Numbered from the stretch's first letter, positions 52,386-62,980 are shown. The stretch is 64,000 bases of DNA from Pseudonocardia parietis (GCF_017876315.1 NZ_JAGINU010000001.1:2480001-2544000), one strand, 5' to 3'. The notes: generated by a model from the sequence alone, not told the origin. Made by a program: numbers and translations.

Positions 52386-53090
52386 TCATGCGTGCAGCCC
52401 GCACTCGGTCTTGGCCCGCCCGGCCCAGCGGCCCGAGCGCGGGTCCTCGCCCGGCTCCGGTTTCGCCGTGCAGGGGGCGCAGCCGATGCTCGGGTAACCG
52501 GCGTCGACCAGCGGGTTCACCAGGATCCGGTGGTCGGCGATGTAGCGGTCCATGTCGTCGTCGGTCCAGGCCGCGATCGGGTTGATCTTGACCAGGCCGA
52601 ACTTGTCGTCGTAGGTGACCAGCGGGGTGCCGGCGCGGGTGGGGGCCTCGACCCGCCGCACGCCGGTGACCCACGCGTCGTACCCGGAGAGCGTGCGCTC
52701 CAGCGGCGCCACCTTGCGCAGCGCGCAGCAGCGGTCCGGCTCGCGGGCGAACAGGTCCTTGCCGTACTCGGCGTCCTGCTCCGCGACGCTGCGTTCGGCG
52801 GTCGCGTTGACGATCGTCAGCTCCGGGTAGGTGGCGTCGACGGCGTCGCGGGTGCCGATGGTCTCGGCGAAGTGGTAGCCGGTCTCCAGGAACAGGATGT
52901 CGACGTCCGGCTTCGCCCGGTGGGCCAGGTCGACCAGCACCGCGTCCTGCATGTTGGACGCGACGATCAGCCGGTCGCCGAACGTCGCCGCGGCCCAGGC
53001 CAGCAGCTGCCCGGCGGTCGCGTCCGGGCCCAGCTCGGCGGCGCCACGCTCGGCGGTCGCGCGCAGGTCGCTCTCCAGGGCTGTACTCAT
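52386..53090 (-). CDS. cysH: Adenylyl-sulfate (APS) reductase
   Basis: The 234-residue reductase has LIVASNMQDAVLVDLAHRAK and two Cys pairs (DRCCALRKVAPL and GCAPCTAKPEPGED) that hold a [4Fe-4S] cluster, which marks reduction of APS directly rather than PAPS. The catalytic Cys is in AKTECGLH near the end. This fits the absence of APS kinase in the operon. Start ATG has GGAGG upstream. Confidence 0.95.
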   Translation of the reverse strand: MSTALESDLRATAERGAAELGPDATAGQLLAWAAATFGDRLIVASNMQDAVLVDLAHRAKPDVDILFLETGYHFAETIGTRDAVDATYPELTIVNATAERSVAEQDAEYGKDLFAREPDRCCALRKVAPLERTLSGYDAWVTGVRRVEAPTRAGTPLVTYDDKFGLVKINPIAAWTDDDMDRYIADHRILVNPLVDAGYPSIGCAPCTAKPEPGEDPRSGRWAGRAKTECGLHA

Positions 53091-53124
53091 GGCTCCTCCG
53101 CGGTGGGGAGTGCGTCGTCGCGAC

Positions 53125-53301
53125 TCATGACTTCGCTCCGGTGGTCTCGGGCACGCCGATGCCGACGAACGTCACGACGAACGTCCGGAGGCATCCGGCG
53201 CACCACCACGCGGCACGGGGGACCGACTCGGACCGCTCGGCGGGCCGGAGGTCCTCCTCGCCGCAGTAGGGGCAGTAGAAGGGTGCGGCGCGTTCAGACA
53301 C
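53125..53301 (-). CDS. Small zinc-ribbon protein in cys operon
   Basis: The 58-residue product starts at GTG 53301 and has CPYCGEEDL and WWCAGCLRTF, four Cys of a zinc ribbon. It lies between sir and cysH with short gaps. Such a small protein is common in this place in actinobacterial sulfate operons. Role unknown; electron transfer or assembly help has been proposed only by position. Confidence 0.75.
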   Translation of the reverse strand: MSERAAPFYCPYCGEEDLRPAERSESVPRAAWWCAGCLRTFVVTFVGIGVPETTGAKS

Positions 53302-53337
53302 GTCCGCCTCCGCGGGGAGAAGTACGTCGGCGGGCGC

Positions 53338-55005
53338 TCACGTGAGGTCCGCCTCGTCGGCCCGCAGCACCCACTGGGCGAAGCGCTCGTCCTCGTCGCG
53401 CTGCGCGGCGAAGTTCCGCACGATCCGCTCGATGTAGTCGCCGAGCTCGTCGCTGGCGACCTTGAGTCCGCGCAGCTTGCGGCCGAACCCGGAGTCGAGC
53501 CCCAGTCCGCCGCCCAGGTGCACCTGGAAGCCCTCGACCTGGTTGCCGTGCGCGTCGGTGACGATCTGGCCCTTGAGGCCGATGTCGGCGACCTGGGTCC
53601 GGGCGCACGCGTTCGGGCAGCCGTTGAGATGCAGCGAGATCGGCACGTCCGGCACGACGTCGGCGAGCCGCTTCTCCAGCTCCTCGACCAGCCGGATCGC
53701 CCGCTCCTTGGTCTCCACGATCGCGAGCTTGCAGAACTCGATGCCGGTGCAGGCCATCGTGGACCGGCGCCAGCTCGACGGCCGGGCGGGCAGCCCGAGC
53801 TTGTTCAGGTCACCGATCAGGTCGTCGAGCTTGTCGTCGGCCACGTCCAGCACGACGATCTTCTGGTACGGCGTGAACCGGATCCGGTCGGAGCCGGCGC
53901 GCTCGGCGGCGTCCGCGACGGCGGCCAGCGTGCTGCCCGACACCCGGCCGGACGGCGGTGCGACGCCGACGTAGTTGCGCCCGTCCTTCTGCGTGAACAC
54001 CCCGACGTGGTCGATCGGGCGCTCCGGGATCTCCGGGGCAGGGCCGTCGGCCAGCGCGCGGCCCAGGTACTCGTCCTGCAGCACCTGGCGGAACTTCTCC
54101 GGGCCCCAGTCGGCGATCAGGAACTTGATCCGGGCACGGTGCCGCAGCCGTCGGTAGCCGTAGTCCCGGAAGACCTGGACGACGCCGTGCCACACGTCGG
54201 GCACCTCGTCGAGCGGCACCCAGACCCCGAGCCGCTGCGCGAGCTTCGGGTTCGTCGACAGCCCGCCGCCGACCCACAGGTCGAAGCCGGGACCGTGCTC
54301 GGGGTGCTCGACACCGACGAAGGCGACGTCGTTGACCTCGTGTGCGACGTCCTGCTGCCAGGAGATCGCCGTCTTGAACTTGCGGGGGAGGTTGGAGAGC
54401 TCGGTGTCGCCGATGTAGCGGCGGACGATCTCGTCGATCGCCGGGGTCGGGTCGAGCACCTCCGCGGCGGCGACACCGGCGACCGGCGAGCCGAGCACGA
54501 CGCGCGGGCAGTCGCCGCACGCCTCGGTGGTCTGCATGCCCAGACCCTCGAGCTTGTCCCAGATCGCCGGGACGTCCTCGACCCGGATCCAGTGGTACTG
54601 GATGTTCTGCCGGTCGGTGACGTCGGCCGTGTCGCGGGCGTAGGTCCGGGAGACCTCGCCGAGTGCGCGGAGCTGGGCGACGGAGACGGCGCCACCGTCG
54701 AGACGGACGCGCATCATGAAGTGCTCGTCGTCGAGCTCCTCGGGATCGAGCGCGGCGGTGCGTCCGCCGTCGATGCCGGGTCGGCGCTGCGTGTACAGGC
54801 CCCACCAGCGAAAACGTCCACGCAGGTCGGACGGGTCGATCGAGTCGAACCCGTCCCGGGCGTACACGTTCTCGATCCGGGACCGGACGTTGAGCGGGTT
54901 GTCGTCCTTCTTGTTCCGCTCGTTCGGGTTCAGCGGTTCGCGGTGGCCGAGCTTCCACTGGCCCTGGCCGCGGGTACGGCCGGGGACGGTTGTCGAGGGC
55001 GCCAT
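53338..55005 (-). CDS. sir: Ferredoxin-dependent sulfite reductase
   Basis: The 555-residue protein has the sirohaem/[4Fe-4S] signature: MACTGIEFCKLA and NGCPNACAR near the C-terminus, the two ferrite-like repeats, and YARDTADVTDRQNIQYHWI with residues that contact sirohaem. It reduces sulfite to sulfide using ferredoxin. ATG 55005 is chosen over the upstream start since MAPSTTVPGRTRGQGQWKLG matches family N-termini. It is the first structural gene after the leader peptide. Confidence 0.95.
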   Translation of the reverse strand: MAPSTTVPGRTRGQGQWKLGHREPLNPNERNKKDDNPLNVRSRIENVYARDGFDSIDPSDLRGRFRWWGLYTQRRPGIDGGRTAALDPEELDDEHFMMRVRLDGGAVSVAQLRALGEVSRTYARDTADVTDRQNIQYHWIRVEDVPAIWDKLEGLGMQTTEACGDCPRVVLGSPVAGVAAAEVLDPTPAIDEIVRRYIGDTELSNLPRKFKTAISWQQDVAHEVNDVAFVGVEHPEHGPGFDLWVGGGLSTNPKLAQRLGVWVPLDEVPDVWHGVVQVFRDYGYRRLRHRARIKFLIADWGPEKFRQVLQDEYLGRALADGPAPEIPERPIDHVGVFTQKDGRNYVGVAPPSGRVSGSTLAAVADAAERAGSDRIRFTPYQKIVVLDVADDKLDDLIGDLNKLGLPARPSSWRRSTMACTGIEFCKLAIVETKERAIRLVEELEKRLADVVPDVPISLHLNGCPNACARTQVADIGLKGQIVTDAHGNQVEGFQVHLGGGLGLDSGFGRKLRGLKVASDELGDYIERIVRNFAAQRDEDERFAQWVLRADEADLT

Positions 55006-55095
55006 GTGGTGGGTGCTCCGAGAGGTCGACCGGGACACGCGCCGGCCCCGGACAGGGCGGAGCGCGGCCCGGGAAAGGAGGAACAGGCCGTCAGG

Positions 55096-55182
55096 TCAGA
55101 AGTGACGGCGACAGAGCGCGCTGCGAGTCCGGTTCAGATCCACGTGGCGGCGGGCCACGAGGCGGAGTCGGAGCGCGGGCAC
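55096..55182 (-). CDS. RHVDL-type leader peptide of the sulfate operon
   Basis: A 28-codon frame from GTG 55182 reads MPALRLRLVARRHVDLNRTR and SALCRRHF, matching the actinobacterial putative leader peptide pattern (R-R-H-V-D-L-x-R-x-x-S-A-L-C). It ends 90 nt before sir. Translation past the Cys codon probably reports cysteine supply and controls the operon by attenuation. Confidence 0.85.
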   Translation of the reverse strand: MPALRLRLVARRHVDLNRTRSALCRRHF

Positions 55183-55245
55183 GCCGATCAGCCTCTCACG
55201 GTGTCCGGACGGGAACCAGAGGGTGGTTCGGATCGTGGGATGCGG

Positions 55246-55271
55246 CTCGCGAAGGTCCGGACCTTCGCGAG
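55246..55271. promoter_or_regulatory. Perfect 26-bp palindrome in cys/hemW divergent region
   Basis: Thirteen-base arms (CTCGCGAAGGTCC and its complement) meet without a spacer, 47 bp before hemW and 64 bp before the leader peptide start. It is a strong operator candidate for the divergent promoters. Confidence 0.65.
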
Positions 55272-55317
55272 AGCGGGCTCGCCGGCGCCACGGTGCGGGC
55301 TGGCACACTGAAGAACC

Positions 55318-56490
55318 GTGCCACCCCCGTTCGGGATCTACGTCCACGTGCCGTTCTGCGCGACCCGCTGCGGCTACTGCGACTTCAACACCTACACCGC
55401 GTCCGAGCTGGCCGGTGACGCGTCGTCGCCGGACGGCTGGCTGGCGGCCGCCCGCCGCGAGATCGCCCTGGCCGCCCGCACGGTCGGGGACCGCACGGTG
55501 GACACGGTGTTCGTCGGTGGTGGCACGCCGTCGTTGCTCGGCGCGGACCGGCTGTCCGCGGTGCTGGCGGCGATCCGTGCCGAGTTCGACGTCGCCGCGG
55601 ACTGCGAGGTGACCACCGAGTCCAACCCGGAGTCGACCTCACCGGAGTTCTTCGCCGGGATCCGCGCCGGCGGCTACACGCGGGTGTCGCTGGGCATGCA
55701 GTCGGCGGCCCGGCACGTGCTGGCCGTCCTCGACCGCACGCACACCCCCGGCCGCGCCGTCGAGGCGGCGCTCGAGGCCCGCTCCGCCGGGTTCGGGAAC
55801 GTCAACCTGGACCTGATCTACGCGACGCCGGGGGAGACCGACGACGATCTGCGGCGCTCCGCCGACGCGGTGCTGGAGGCGGGGGTCGACCACGTCTCGG
55901 CCTACGCACTGATCGTCGAGGACGGCACCGCGCTGGCCCGCCGGGTGCGCCGCGGCGAGCTCCCCGCCCCCGACGACGACGTCGCCGCCACCCGCTACGA
56001 GCTGCTCGACGCCCGCCTGGCCGACGCCGGCCTGCACTGGTACGAGGTGTCCAACTGGTCGCGCCCCGGTGCCGAGTGCCGGCACAACCTCGGTTACTGG
56101 CGCGACGGCGACTGGTGGGGCGTCGGGCCGGGCGCGCACTCGCACCTGGCCGGGACACGCTGGTGGAACGTGAAGCACCCGGCGCGCTGGGCCGGGCTGC
56201 TGGCCGAGGGCGCACTCCCGGAGGCCGGCCGCGAGGAGCTGACCGCCGACGAGCAGCACACCGAACGCGTCATGCTGCGGCTGCGGCTGGCCGAGGGCAT
56301 GGCGCTGGACCTGCTCGACGAGGGCGGTCGCGCCGCCGCGGACCGGGCGGTCACCGAGGGCCTGCTGGCGACGGCTGCGCACGCGCAGGGCCGGGCCGTG
56401 CTGACCGACCGGGGACGCCTGCTGGCCGACCGGGTCGTGACCGACCTGCTCGTCGCCGAGGGCGGCCCGATCGGTGCCGCGCACCGGTGA
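55318..56490 (+). CDS. hemW: Radical SAM haem chaperone HemW
   Basis: The 390-residue protein has the radical SAM motif PFCATRCGYCDFNTYT, FVGGGTPSLL, VSLGMQSAARHVLAVLDRTH, and the HemW C-terminal domain (CRHNLGYWRDGDWWGVGPGA HSHL). Proteins of this group were long called oxygen-independent coproporphyrinogen III oxidase but act as haem chaperones. The GTG start has GAAGAAC upstream. Confidence 0.92.
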   Translation: MPPPFGIYVHVPFCATRCGYCDFNTYTASELAGDASSPDGWLAAARREIALAARTVGDRTVDTVFVGGGTPSLLGADRLSAVLAAIRAEFDVAADCEVTTESNPESTSPEFFAGIRAGGYTRVSLGMQSAARHVLAVLDRTHTPGRAVEAALEARSAGFGNVNLDLIYATPGETDDDLRRSADAVLEAGVDHVSAYALIVEDGTALARRVRRGELPAPDDDVAATRYELLDARLADAGLHWYEVSNWSRPGAECRHNLGYWRDGDWWGVGPGAHSHLAGTRWWNVKHPARWAGLLAEGALPEAGREELTADEQHTERVMLRLRLAEGMALDLLDEGGRAAADRAVTEGLLATAAHAQGRAVLTDRGRLLADRVVTDLLVAEGGPIGAAHR

Positions 56491-56619
56491 TCCCGGTGCC
56501 GCCGCGGGCGTGAGCCGTCCCACCACCCCGGAGCGCGAACCGTCCACCGGCCCGTGACGGCGCCTAGACTGGTCGTGGAACGTCAGGTGTGCCGGATGCG
56601 CCGGGGGAGGTGCGGGGAG

Positions 56620-57639
56620 ATGAACGCCGACGAACGGCGCTTCGCAGTACTGCGGGCGATCGTCGCCGACTACGTGTCCACCCAGGAGCCCGTCGGGTCC
56701 AGGGCGATCGTCGACCGGCACAACCTCGGCGTCTCGAGCGCGACCGTGCGCAACGACATGACCGTCCTCGAGGAGGACGGGCTGATCGCCCAGCCGCACA
56801 CCAGCGCGGGCCGGATCCCCACCGACAAGGGCTACCGTCAGTTCGTCGACCGGATCTCGCAGGTCAAGCCGCTGTCCGCGGCCGAGAAGCGGGCCGTGCA
56901 GACGTTCCTGGAGGGCGCCGTCGACCTGGACGACGTCCTGCGCCGTTCCGTGCGGCTGCTGGCCCAGCTGACCCGGCAGGTCGCCGTCGTCCAGTATCCG
57001 ACGCTGACCCGCTCGACCGTGCGGCACCTGGAGGTCGTACAGCTGACCCCGGCTCGGTTGATGCTGGTGCTGATCACCGACACCGGCCGGGTGGACCAGC
57101 GCGTGGTCGATCTCGGCGACGTGCTCGACGAGGCCGACGTGGCCCGGTTGCGGGAGATCCTGGGCGGTGCCCTGAACGGGCGGAAGCTCGCCGAGGCCTC
57201 CGCCGCGGTCGCCGAACTGCCCGAGACCGGTCCGGACGACCTGCGCGTGCCGCTCACCCAGCTCGCGACCGTGTTGATCGAGACCCTGGTCGAGCACCCG
57301 GAGGAGCGGATGGTGCTCGGCGGCACCGCGAACCTCACCCGCAGCCACGCCGACTTCCCCGGCTCGCTGCGCCAGGTGCTCGAGGCACTGGAGGAGCAGG
57401 TCGTGGTGATGCGGCTGCTCGCCGCATCCCAGGACTCCGGCCTGGTCACGGTGCGGATCGGCGAGGAGAACGAGGCCGAGGACCTGCGGACGGCGTCGAT
57501 CGTCACCGTCGGGTACGGGGCGGGTACGCCGCTGGGCGGAATGGGCGTCGTCGGACCCACCCGGATGGACTATCCGGGCACGATCTCGGCGGTGCATGCG
57601 GTCGCCCGATACGTGGGTGAGATCCTGACCGGGCGCTAG
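56620..57639 (+). CDS. hrcA: Heat-inducible repressor HrcA
   Basis: The 339-residue repressor has the N-terminal winged helix ([40 protein letters not shown]) and the HrcA core ([20 protein letters not shown] at the end). It binds CIRCE elements in front of groEL and sometimes dnaJ; no CIRCE was seen near dnaJ here. ATG 56620 follows a GGGGAG site. Confidence 0.96.
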   Translation: MNADERRFAVLRAIVADYVSTQEPVGSRAIVDRHNLGVSSATVRNDMTVLEEDGLIAQPHTSAGRIPTDKGYRQFVDRISQVKPLSAAEKRAVQTFLEGAVDLDDVLRRSVRLLAQLTRQVAVVQYPTLTRSTVRHLEVVQLTPARLMLVLITDTGRVDQRVVDLGDVLDEADVARLREILGGALNGRKLAEASAAVAELPETGPDDLRVPLTQLATVLIETLVEHPEERMVLGGTANLTRSHADFPGSLRQVLEALEEQVVVMRLLAASQDSGLVTVRIGEENEAEDLRTASIVTVGYGAGTPLGGMGVVGPTRMDYPGTISAVHAVARYVGEILTGR

Positions 57640-57718
57640 GAAGCCGCTGCGCCGACACTGAACGTATCCGGCACCACGGCTGTGGTGTCGTCGAAGGACC
57701 TAGAGGACGAGAAGCCTG

Positions 57719-58894
57719 GTGGCACGCGACTACTACGGGATCCTGGGCGTCGAGCGTGGCGCCGACGCCTCGGAGATCAAGCGGGCATACCGCAAGCTCG
57801 CCCGGGAACTGCACCCGGACGTCAACCCGGACCCGGAGGCGCAGGAACGCTTCCGCGAGATGAGCACCGCCTACGAGGTGCTGACCGACCCCGAGAAGCG
57901 ACGCATCGTCGACCTCGGTGGCGACCCGATGGACCCGCGGGGCGGTGGTGGCGGTGGCGCCGGAGGCGGCGACCCGTTCGCCGGATTCGGCGGCTTCAGC
58001 GACATCATGGACGCGTTCTTCGGCGGCACCGCCGCCGGCGGGCGCGGGCGCGGTCCGCGCAGCCGGGTGCAGCCCGGCGCGGACGCGCTGATCCGGATGG
58101 AGCTGACGCTGGAGGACTGCGCCGCCGGCGTGCAGCGGGACCTCACCGTCGACACCGCCGTGCTGTGCACCCTGTGCCAGGGATCGGGCTGTGCCGAGGG
58201 CACCCATCCGACCGCCTGCGACACCTGCGGTGGGTCCGGCGAGATCCAGAGCGTGCAGCGGTCGTTCCTCGGCCAGGTCGTCACGGCGCGCCCGTGCCCG
58301 ACCTGCCGCGGGTTCGGCGAGGTCATCCCGGACCCCTGCCGGCAGTGCGCGGGCGACGGCCGGGTCCGGTCGCGGCGCACCGTGTCGGTGAAGATCCCGG
58401 CCGGGGTCGCCGAGGGCATGCGGGTTCGACTCTCGGGCCAGGGCGAGGTCGGGAGCGGTGGCGGCCCGGCAGGGGATCTCTACGTCGAGGTCGAGGAGGC
58501 CCCGCACGAGATCTTCACCCGGGACGGCTCGGACCTGCACTGCACGCTGCCGCTGCCGATGACGGCGGCCGCGCTCGGCGCCACGCTGCCGCTGACCCTG
58601 CTCGACGACACCGTGCAGGAACTCCACATCGAGGCCGGCACCCAGCACGGGACCGTCCGCACGCTGCGCGGCAAGGGCATGCCCCGGCTGCGTTCGACCG
58701 GCCGCGTCGACGGGTACGGCGACCTGCTCGTGCACGTCGAGGTGTCGGTGCCGACGAAGCTCGACAAGGAGCAGACCGACCTGCTGCGCCAGCTCGCCAA
58801 GATGCGCGAGGAGGAGCAGCCGGACCTGGTCGGGGGCGGCCGCAACGGCCACGGCCTGTTCTCGCGGCTGCGCGACTCGTGGGGCGGGCGGTGA
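57719..58894 (+). CDS. dnaJ: Chaperone DnaJ
   Basis: The 391-residue protein has the J domain with HPD ([12 protein letters not shown]), a Gly/Phe-rich linker, four zinc Cys repeats ([33 protein letters not shown]) and the C-terminal client-binding domain. It activates DnaK. This second dnaJ is linked to hrcA, as in mycobacteria (dnaJ2). The start is a GTG. Confidence 0.96.
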   Translation: MARDYYGILGVERGADASEIKRAYRKLARELHPDVNPDPEAQERFREMSTAYEVLTDPEKRRIVDLGGDPMDPRGGGGGGAGGGDPFAGFGGFSDIMDAFFGGTAAGGRGRGPRSRVQPGADALIRMELTLEDCAAGVQRDLTVDTAVLCTLCQGSGCAEGTHPTACDTCGGSGEIQSVQRSFLGQVVTARPCPTCRGFGEVIPDPCRQCAGDGRVRSRRTVSVKIPAGVAEGMRVRLSGQGEVGSGGGPAGDLYVEVEEAPHEIFTRDGSDLHCTLPLPMTAAALGATLPLTLLDDTVQELHIEAGTQHGTVRTLRGKGMPRLRSTGRVDGYGDLLVHVEVSVPTKLDKEQTDLLRQLAKMREEEQPDLVGGGRNGHGLFSRLRDSWGGR

Positions 58895-58948
58895 GGTGAC
58901 CCGATCCGCGATGCGCCGCGAGATCCTGCGGCGGCTCCCACCGCTGTC

Positions 58949-59704
58949 GTGACCACCGCCCCGCTGTTCCTGGTCGACGACGTCGCCGCCCTGCCGGCGC
59001 CCGGCGCCGAGACGCTCCTGGACGGCGCGGAGGGCCGGCATGCCGCGACCGTGCGGCGGCTGCGGCCCGGCGAGCCGCTGGTGCTGTCCGACGGTCGAGG
59101 CGGGCTGGCGTACGGCGAGGTGGCCGGTGTCGCGGGAAAGGATGCGCTGTCGGTCCGGCTGACCGCGGTGTCCCACGTGCCCGCGCCCGCGGTGCGGATC
59201 GTCGTCGCGCAGGCGCTGGTGAAGGGTGACCGTGGCGAGCTGGCCGTCGAGACCGCGACCGAGGCGGGCGCCGACGCGTTCCTGCCCTGGAAGGCGGCAC
59301 GGTGCGTGACCCGGTGGGACGACGGGCCGCGCGGCGCCAAGGCCCTGGAGCGGTGGCGGTCGACGGTGCGCGAGGCCGCCAAGCAGGCCCGCCGCCCCTG
59401 GCAGCCCGCGGTCGATGAGCCGGTGACCACCCGGCAGCTGGCGCAACGGATCGCCACCGCCGACGTCGCACTGGTCCTGCACGAGTCCGCCGGGGCGGGC
59501 CTCGCCGACGTCGATCTGCCGGCGGGCGGTGAGGTGCTGCTCGCCGTGGGACCCGAGGGCGGTGTGGACGACCAGGAGCTCGACCAGCTCGCCGACGCCG
59601 GCGCGGTGCCGGTCCGGATGGGGCCCGAGGTCCTGCGCGCCTCGACCGCCGCGTGCGTCGCGCTCGGCGCCCTCGCCGTCCGCACCGGCCGCTGGAACCG
59701 TTGA
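58949..59704 (+). CDS. rsmE: 16S rRNA m3U1498 methyltransferase
   Basis: The 251-residue SPOUT enzyme shows the N-terminal PUA-like part (GRHAATVRRLRPGEPLVLSD) and the knotted end VLLAVGPEGGVDDQELDQLA, ending in AACVALGALAVRTGRW. It methylates U1498 of 16S rRNA. Confidence 0.93.
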   Translation: MTTAPLFLVDDVAALPAPGAETLLDGAEGRHAATVRRLRPGEPLVLSDGRGGLAYGEVAGVAGKDALSVRLTAVSHVPAPAVRIVVAQALVKGDRGELAVETATEAGADAFLPWKAARCVTRWDDGPRGAKALERWRSTVREAAKQARRPWQPAVDEPVTTRQLAQRIATADVALVLHESAGAGLADVDLPAGGEVLLAVGPEGGVDDQELDQLADAGAVPVRMGPEVLRASTAACVALGALAVRTGRWNR

Positions 59705-59798
59705 CGCCGCGCGTTGAAATGGGTGGGTGTGGAGCGGCGTTGCACGGGTACCATCGCGACGGCCCAGCAACCCGACCACGAGGCAGGCGAACACAGTC

Positions 59799-60908
59799 TT
59801 GACCGGCACCGAACCCGGCTCCCCCCCCCGGACCGACCTGCGGTCCGACGCGGCATCGGGCGGGTCCGTCCGGTCGAAGATGACCGTGCCGGACACCGCC
59901 CTGCTCGCGCTCCTCGGCTCCCGTGACGAGAGCCTGCGCGCCGCCGAGGACGAGCTGACCGCGGACGTCCACGTCCGGGGCGACGAGCTGACCCTGTCCG
60001 GCGACCCCGGCGACGTCGCGTTCGCCGAGCGCGTCTTCACCGAGCTCATCACCCTCGCCGAGCGGGGGCAGGTGGTCGGCGCGGACGCCGTGCGGCGCAC
60101 CGTCCAGATGCTCGCCTCCGAGGGCACCGAGGACCGCCTGGGCGAGTCCCCGGCCGAGGTGCTGAGCCTGGACATCCTGTCCCGGCGGGGCAAGACCATC
60201 CGGCCCAAGACGCTCAACCAGAAGCGCTACGTCGACGCCATCGACTCGCACACGGTCGTCTTCGGGATCGGCCCGGCCGGTACCGGCAAGACGTACCTGG
60301 CGATGGCGAAGGCCGTGCAGGCGCTGCAGGCCAAGCAGGTCAACCGGATCATCCTGACCCGCCCGGCCGTCGAGGCGGGGGAGCGGCTGGGGTACCTGCC
60401 CGGCACGTTGTTCGAGAAGATCGACCCCTACCTGCGGCCGCTGTACGACGCGCTGCACGACATGCTCGACCCGGAGTCGATCCCGAAGCTGATGGCGGCC
60501 GGGACGATCGAGGTCGCGCCGCTGGCGTACATGCGCGGGCGCTCGTTGAACGACGCGTTCATCATCCTCGACGAGGCGCAGAACACCACGCCCGAGCAGA
60601 TGAAGATGTTCCTCACCCGGCTCGGCTTCGGCTCGAAGATCGTGGTGACCGGTGACGTCACCCAGATCGACCTGCCCGGCAACGCCCGCTCGGGGCTCGC
60701 CGTCGTGCAGGACATCCTGGACGGCGTCGAGGACGTGCACTTCTCCTACCTCGACAGCGCCGACGTCGTGCGGCACCGGCTCGTCTCCGACATCGTCGAC
60801 GCCTACGCCCGGTTCGACGCGGTCGCCAACCGCCGGGCCGCGGTGAACGGCGCGAACCCGGCACCGCGCAACGGTCCGCAGACCCGGCACCCCGGGCGCC
60901 GCCGCTGA
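59799..60908 (+). CDS. phoH: PhoH-like ATPase
   Basis: The 369-residue protein has Walker [16 protein letters not shown], Walker [19 protein letters not shown] and the GDVTQIDLP sensor, preceded by a KH-like N-terminal part. PhoH-like proteins are RNA-linked ATPases; the neighbour ybeY supports a role in RNA processing. A TTG at 59799 with AGGCAGG upstream, or ATG 59880, are the likely starts; the frame is open to 59727. Confidence 0.93.
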   Translation: MTGTEPGSPPRTDLRSDAASGGSVRSKMTVPDTALLALLGSRDESLRAAEDELTADVHVRGDELTLSGDPGDVAFAERVFTELITLAERGQVVGADAVRRTVQMLASEGTEDRLGESPAEVLSLDILSRRGKTIRPKTLNQKRYVDAIDSHTVVFGIGPAGTGKTYLAMAKAVQALQAKQVNRIILTRPAVEAGERLGYLPGTLFEKIDPYLRPLYDALHDMLDPESIPKLMAAGTIEVAPLAYMRGRSLNDAFIILDEAQNTTPEQMKMFLTRLGFGSKIVVTGDVTQIDLPGNARSGLAVVQDILDGVEDVHFSYLDSADVVRHRLVSDIVDAYARFDAVANRRAAVNGANPAPRNGPQTRHPGRRR

Positions 60909-60966
60909 CGTCGGTGCCCCCGTCTACGCTGGTTGTCGACCAGACGGACGAGACAGGTGGGGACCC

Positions 60967-61512
60967 GTGAGCATCGAGGTCGTCAACGAGTCCGGGATCA
61001 CGATCGACGAGGCACAGATCGTGTCGGTGGCCCGGTACGCGCTGGACGCGATGAAGGTGAACCCGGCTGCGGAGCTGGCCGTCACCGCCATCGGACTGGA
61101 CGCGATGGAGGAGTTGCACGTCCGCTGGATGGACGAGCCCGGCCCCACCGACGTCATGGCGTTCCCGATGGATTCGCTCGCCGAGGACGGCCGCCGTCCG
61201 GACGCCCCGGATCTCGGGCCCGCCCTGCTGGGTGACGTCGTGCTCTGCCCGGCGTTCGCCCGGGACCAGGCCCGCAAGGCCGGGCACACCCTGGCCGACG
61301 AGCTGCATCTGCTCGCCGTCCACGGGATCCTGCACCTGCTCGGCTACGACCACCTCGAGCCGGAGGACGAGCGGGAGATGTTCGCGCTGCAGAACCGGCT
61401 GCTGGTGCGCTGGCGCGAGGACCGGGCCCAGTCGCGTGCCCGGGACGCCCAGCGGCGCAGCGACGACCGCCTGCTCGGTGCCGCCGGCTTCGAGGACGAG
61501 CCCGGCCGGTGA
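60967..61512 (+). CDS. ybeY: Endoribonuclease YbeY
   Basis: The 181-residue enzyme has the zinc site [20 protein letters not shown] (H-x3-H-x5-H). It acts in 16S rRNA 3' maturation and ribosome quality control. The position after phoH is canonical. Confidence 0.96.
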   Translation: MSIEVVNESGITIDEAQIVSVARYALDAMKVNPAAELAVTAIGLDAMEELHVRWMDEPGPTDVMAFPMDSLAEDGRRPDAPDLGPALLGDVVLCPAFARDQARKAGHTLADELHLLAVHGILHLLGYDHLEPEDEREMFALQNRLLVRWREDRAQSRARDAQRRSDDRLLGAAGFEDEPGR

Positions 61513-61540
61513 CCCCGCACCCCCATCGCGCGGAGAAGAA

Positions 61541-62980
61541 GTGACCACCCCCTGGCTGATCGTCACCACGGTCCTGCTCGTGCTGCTGGCCGGAGTGTTC
61601 GCCGCCGCGGACTCGGCCCTGATGTCGATCTCGCGGGCCCGGGTGGACGCCGTCGTGCGGGCCGGGCGGGCCGGCGGGCGGGCGCTCGCGGCCGTCGTCG
61701 CGGACCGGCCCCGGCACGTCAACCTGCTGATGCTGCTGCGGGTGACCTGCGAGACCGTCGCGGTCATCCTGCTCGCGCTCGCACTCGCGCCGCTGTTCTC
61801 CGCGCCCTGGATCGGGCTGACGCTCACCGGCGTGCTCATGGTGCTGGCCAGCTACGTGCTGATCGGGGTGGGGCCGCGCACGCTGGGCCGCCAGCACCCG
61901 TACCGGATCGGGCTGGCGCTCGCCGCGCCGATCCGGGCGCTCGGCACGGTCCTGTCGCCGCTGGCCTCCCTGCTGATCCTGCTCGGCAACGCGATCACCC
62001 CGGGCCCCGGCTTCCGGGAGGGCCCGTTCTCCACCGAGGTCGAGCTGCGCGAGCTCGTCGACATGGCGAGCAACCGCGGCGTCGTCGACGAGGGCGAGCG
62101 CAAGATGATCCACTCGGTGTTCGAGCTGGGTGAGACGCCGGTCCGGGAGATCATGGTGCCGCGGCCGGACGTGATCTGGGCCGAACGCGACACCCCGGTC
62201 GACAAGGTGCTGCGGCTGGCGTTGAAGAGCGGCTACTCGCGCATTCCGGTGCTCGGCGAGAGCATCGACGACGTCATCGGTGTCGCCTACCTCAAGGACC
62301 TGGTCCGGGCCCGCGACGACGCCCAGTTCCGCGGCGCGCCCCAGAAGTCGCTGCTGGAGATCATCCGCCCGGCCGCGTTCGTGCCGGACTCCAAGCGCAG
62401 CGACGAGCTGATGCGGGAGATGCAGCGCACCCGCAACCACATGGCCGTCGTCGTCGACGAGTACGGCGGCACCGCCGGTGTGGTGACGATCGAGGACATC
62501 CTCGAGGAGATCGTCGGCGAGATCACCGACGAGTACGACACCGAGGAGATCCCGGAGGTCGCCGAGGCCTCCGACGGTGCGTTCCGGGTGGCCGCGCGGC
62601 TGCCCGTGGAGGACCTGGGGGAGCTCTTCGCAGGCCGGTTCCGCGGCACACCGCGGGAGGACGAACTGCGCGAGGCACTGGAGTCCGCGGCCGTCGACAC
62701 CGTCGGCGGCCTGCTGGCACAGCGGCTCGGGAAGGTGCCGCTGCCCGGCGCCACCGCGGAGCTCGAGGGCCTGCTGTGGCTCGAGGGCGAGGGCGGGAAG
62801 GACGCGCGAGGCCGCGTCCGGATCACGTCGGTGCTGGTCAGCCCGCTGGATCCGGCCGATGCCGACAGCGGGGGCAACAGCGGCGACGAGACGCGCGACC
62901 CGATCGGCGACGTCCCGGACCCGGTCGCCGGCGACCCGGGCGAGCACGCCGGTGACGGCACCCGCGCGGAACGGGCATGA
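61541..62980 (+). CDS. CNNM/CorC-type transporter with CBS domains
   Basis: The 479-residue protein has four N-terminal transmembrane helices of the CNNM domain (AAADSALMSISRARVDAVVR), a CBS pair (VREIMVPRPDVIWAERDTPV DKVLRLALKSGYSRIPVLGE) and a CorC_HlyC domain (FRVAARLPVEDLGELFAGRF). It probably exports Mg2+ or Co2+. It follows ybeY, as in mycobacteria (Rv2366c). The GTG start follows a GGAGAAG site. Confidence 0.93.
   Translation: MTTPWLIVTTVLLVLLAGVFAAADSALMSISRARVDAVVRAGRAGGRALAAVVADRPRHVNLLMLLRVTCETVAVILLALALAPLFSAPWIGLTLTGVLMVLASYVLIGVGPRTLGRQHPYRIGLALAAPIRALGTVLSPLASLLILLGNAITPGPGFREGPFSTEVELRELVDMASNRGVVDEGERKMIHSVFELGETPVREIMVPRPDVIWAERDTPVDKVLRLALKSGYSRIPVLGESIDDVIGVAYLKDLVRARDDAQFRGAPQKSLLEIIRPAAFVPDSKRSDELMREMQRTRNHMAVVVDEYGGTAGVVTIEDILEEIVGEITDEYDTEEIPEVAEASDGAFRVAARLPVEDLGELFAGRFRGTPREDELREALESAAVDTVGGLLAQRLGKVPLPGATAELEGLLWLEGEGGKDARGRVRITSVLVSPLDPADADSGGNSGDETRDPIGDVPDPVAGDPGEHAGDGTRAERA

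Noticed and set aside
55639..57597. Minus-strand open frame of 652 codons
   Set aside because: Antisense to hemW and hrcA, both with full family motifs.
58420..58440. tRNA-like GGTTCGACTC block
   Set aside because: It lies within the coding sequence of dnaJ and no cloverleaf can be drawn around it.
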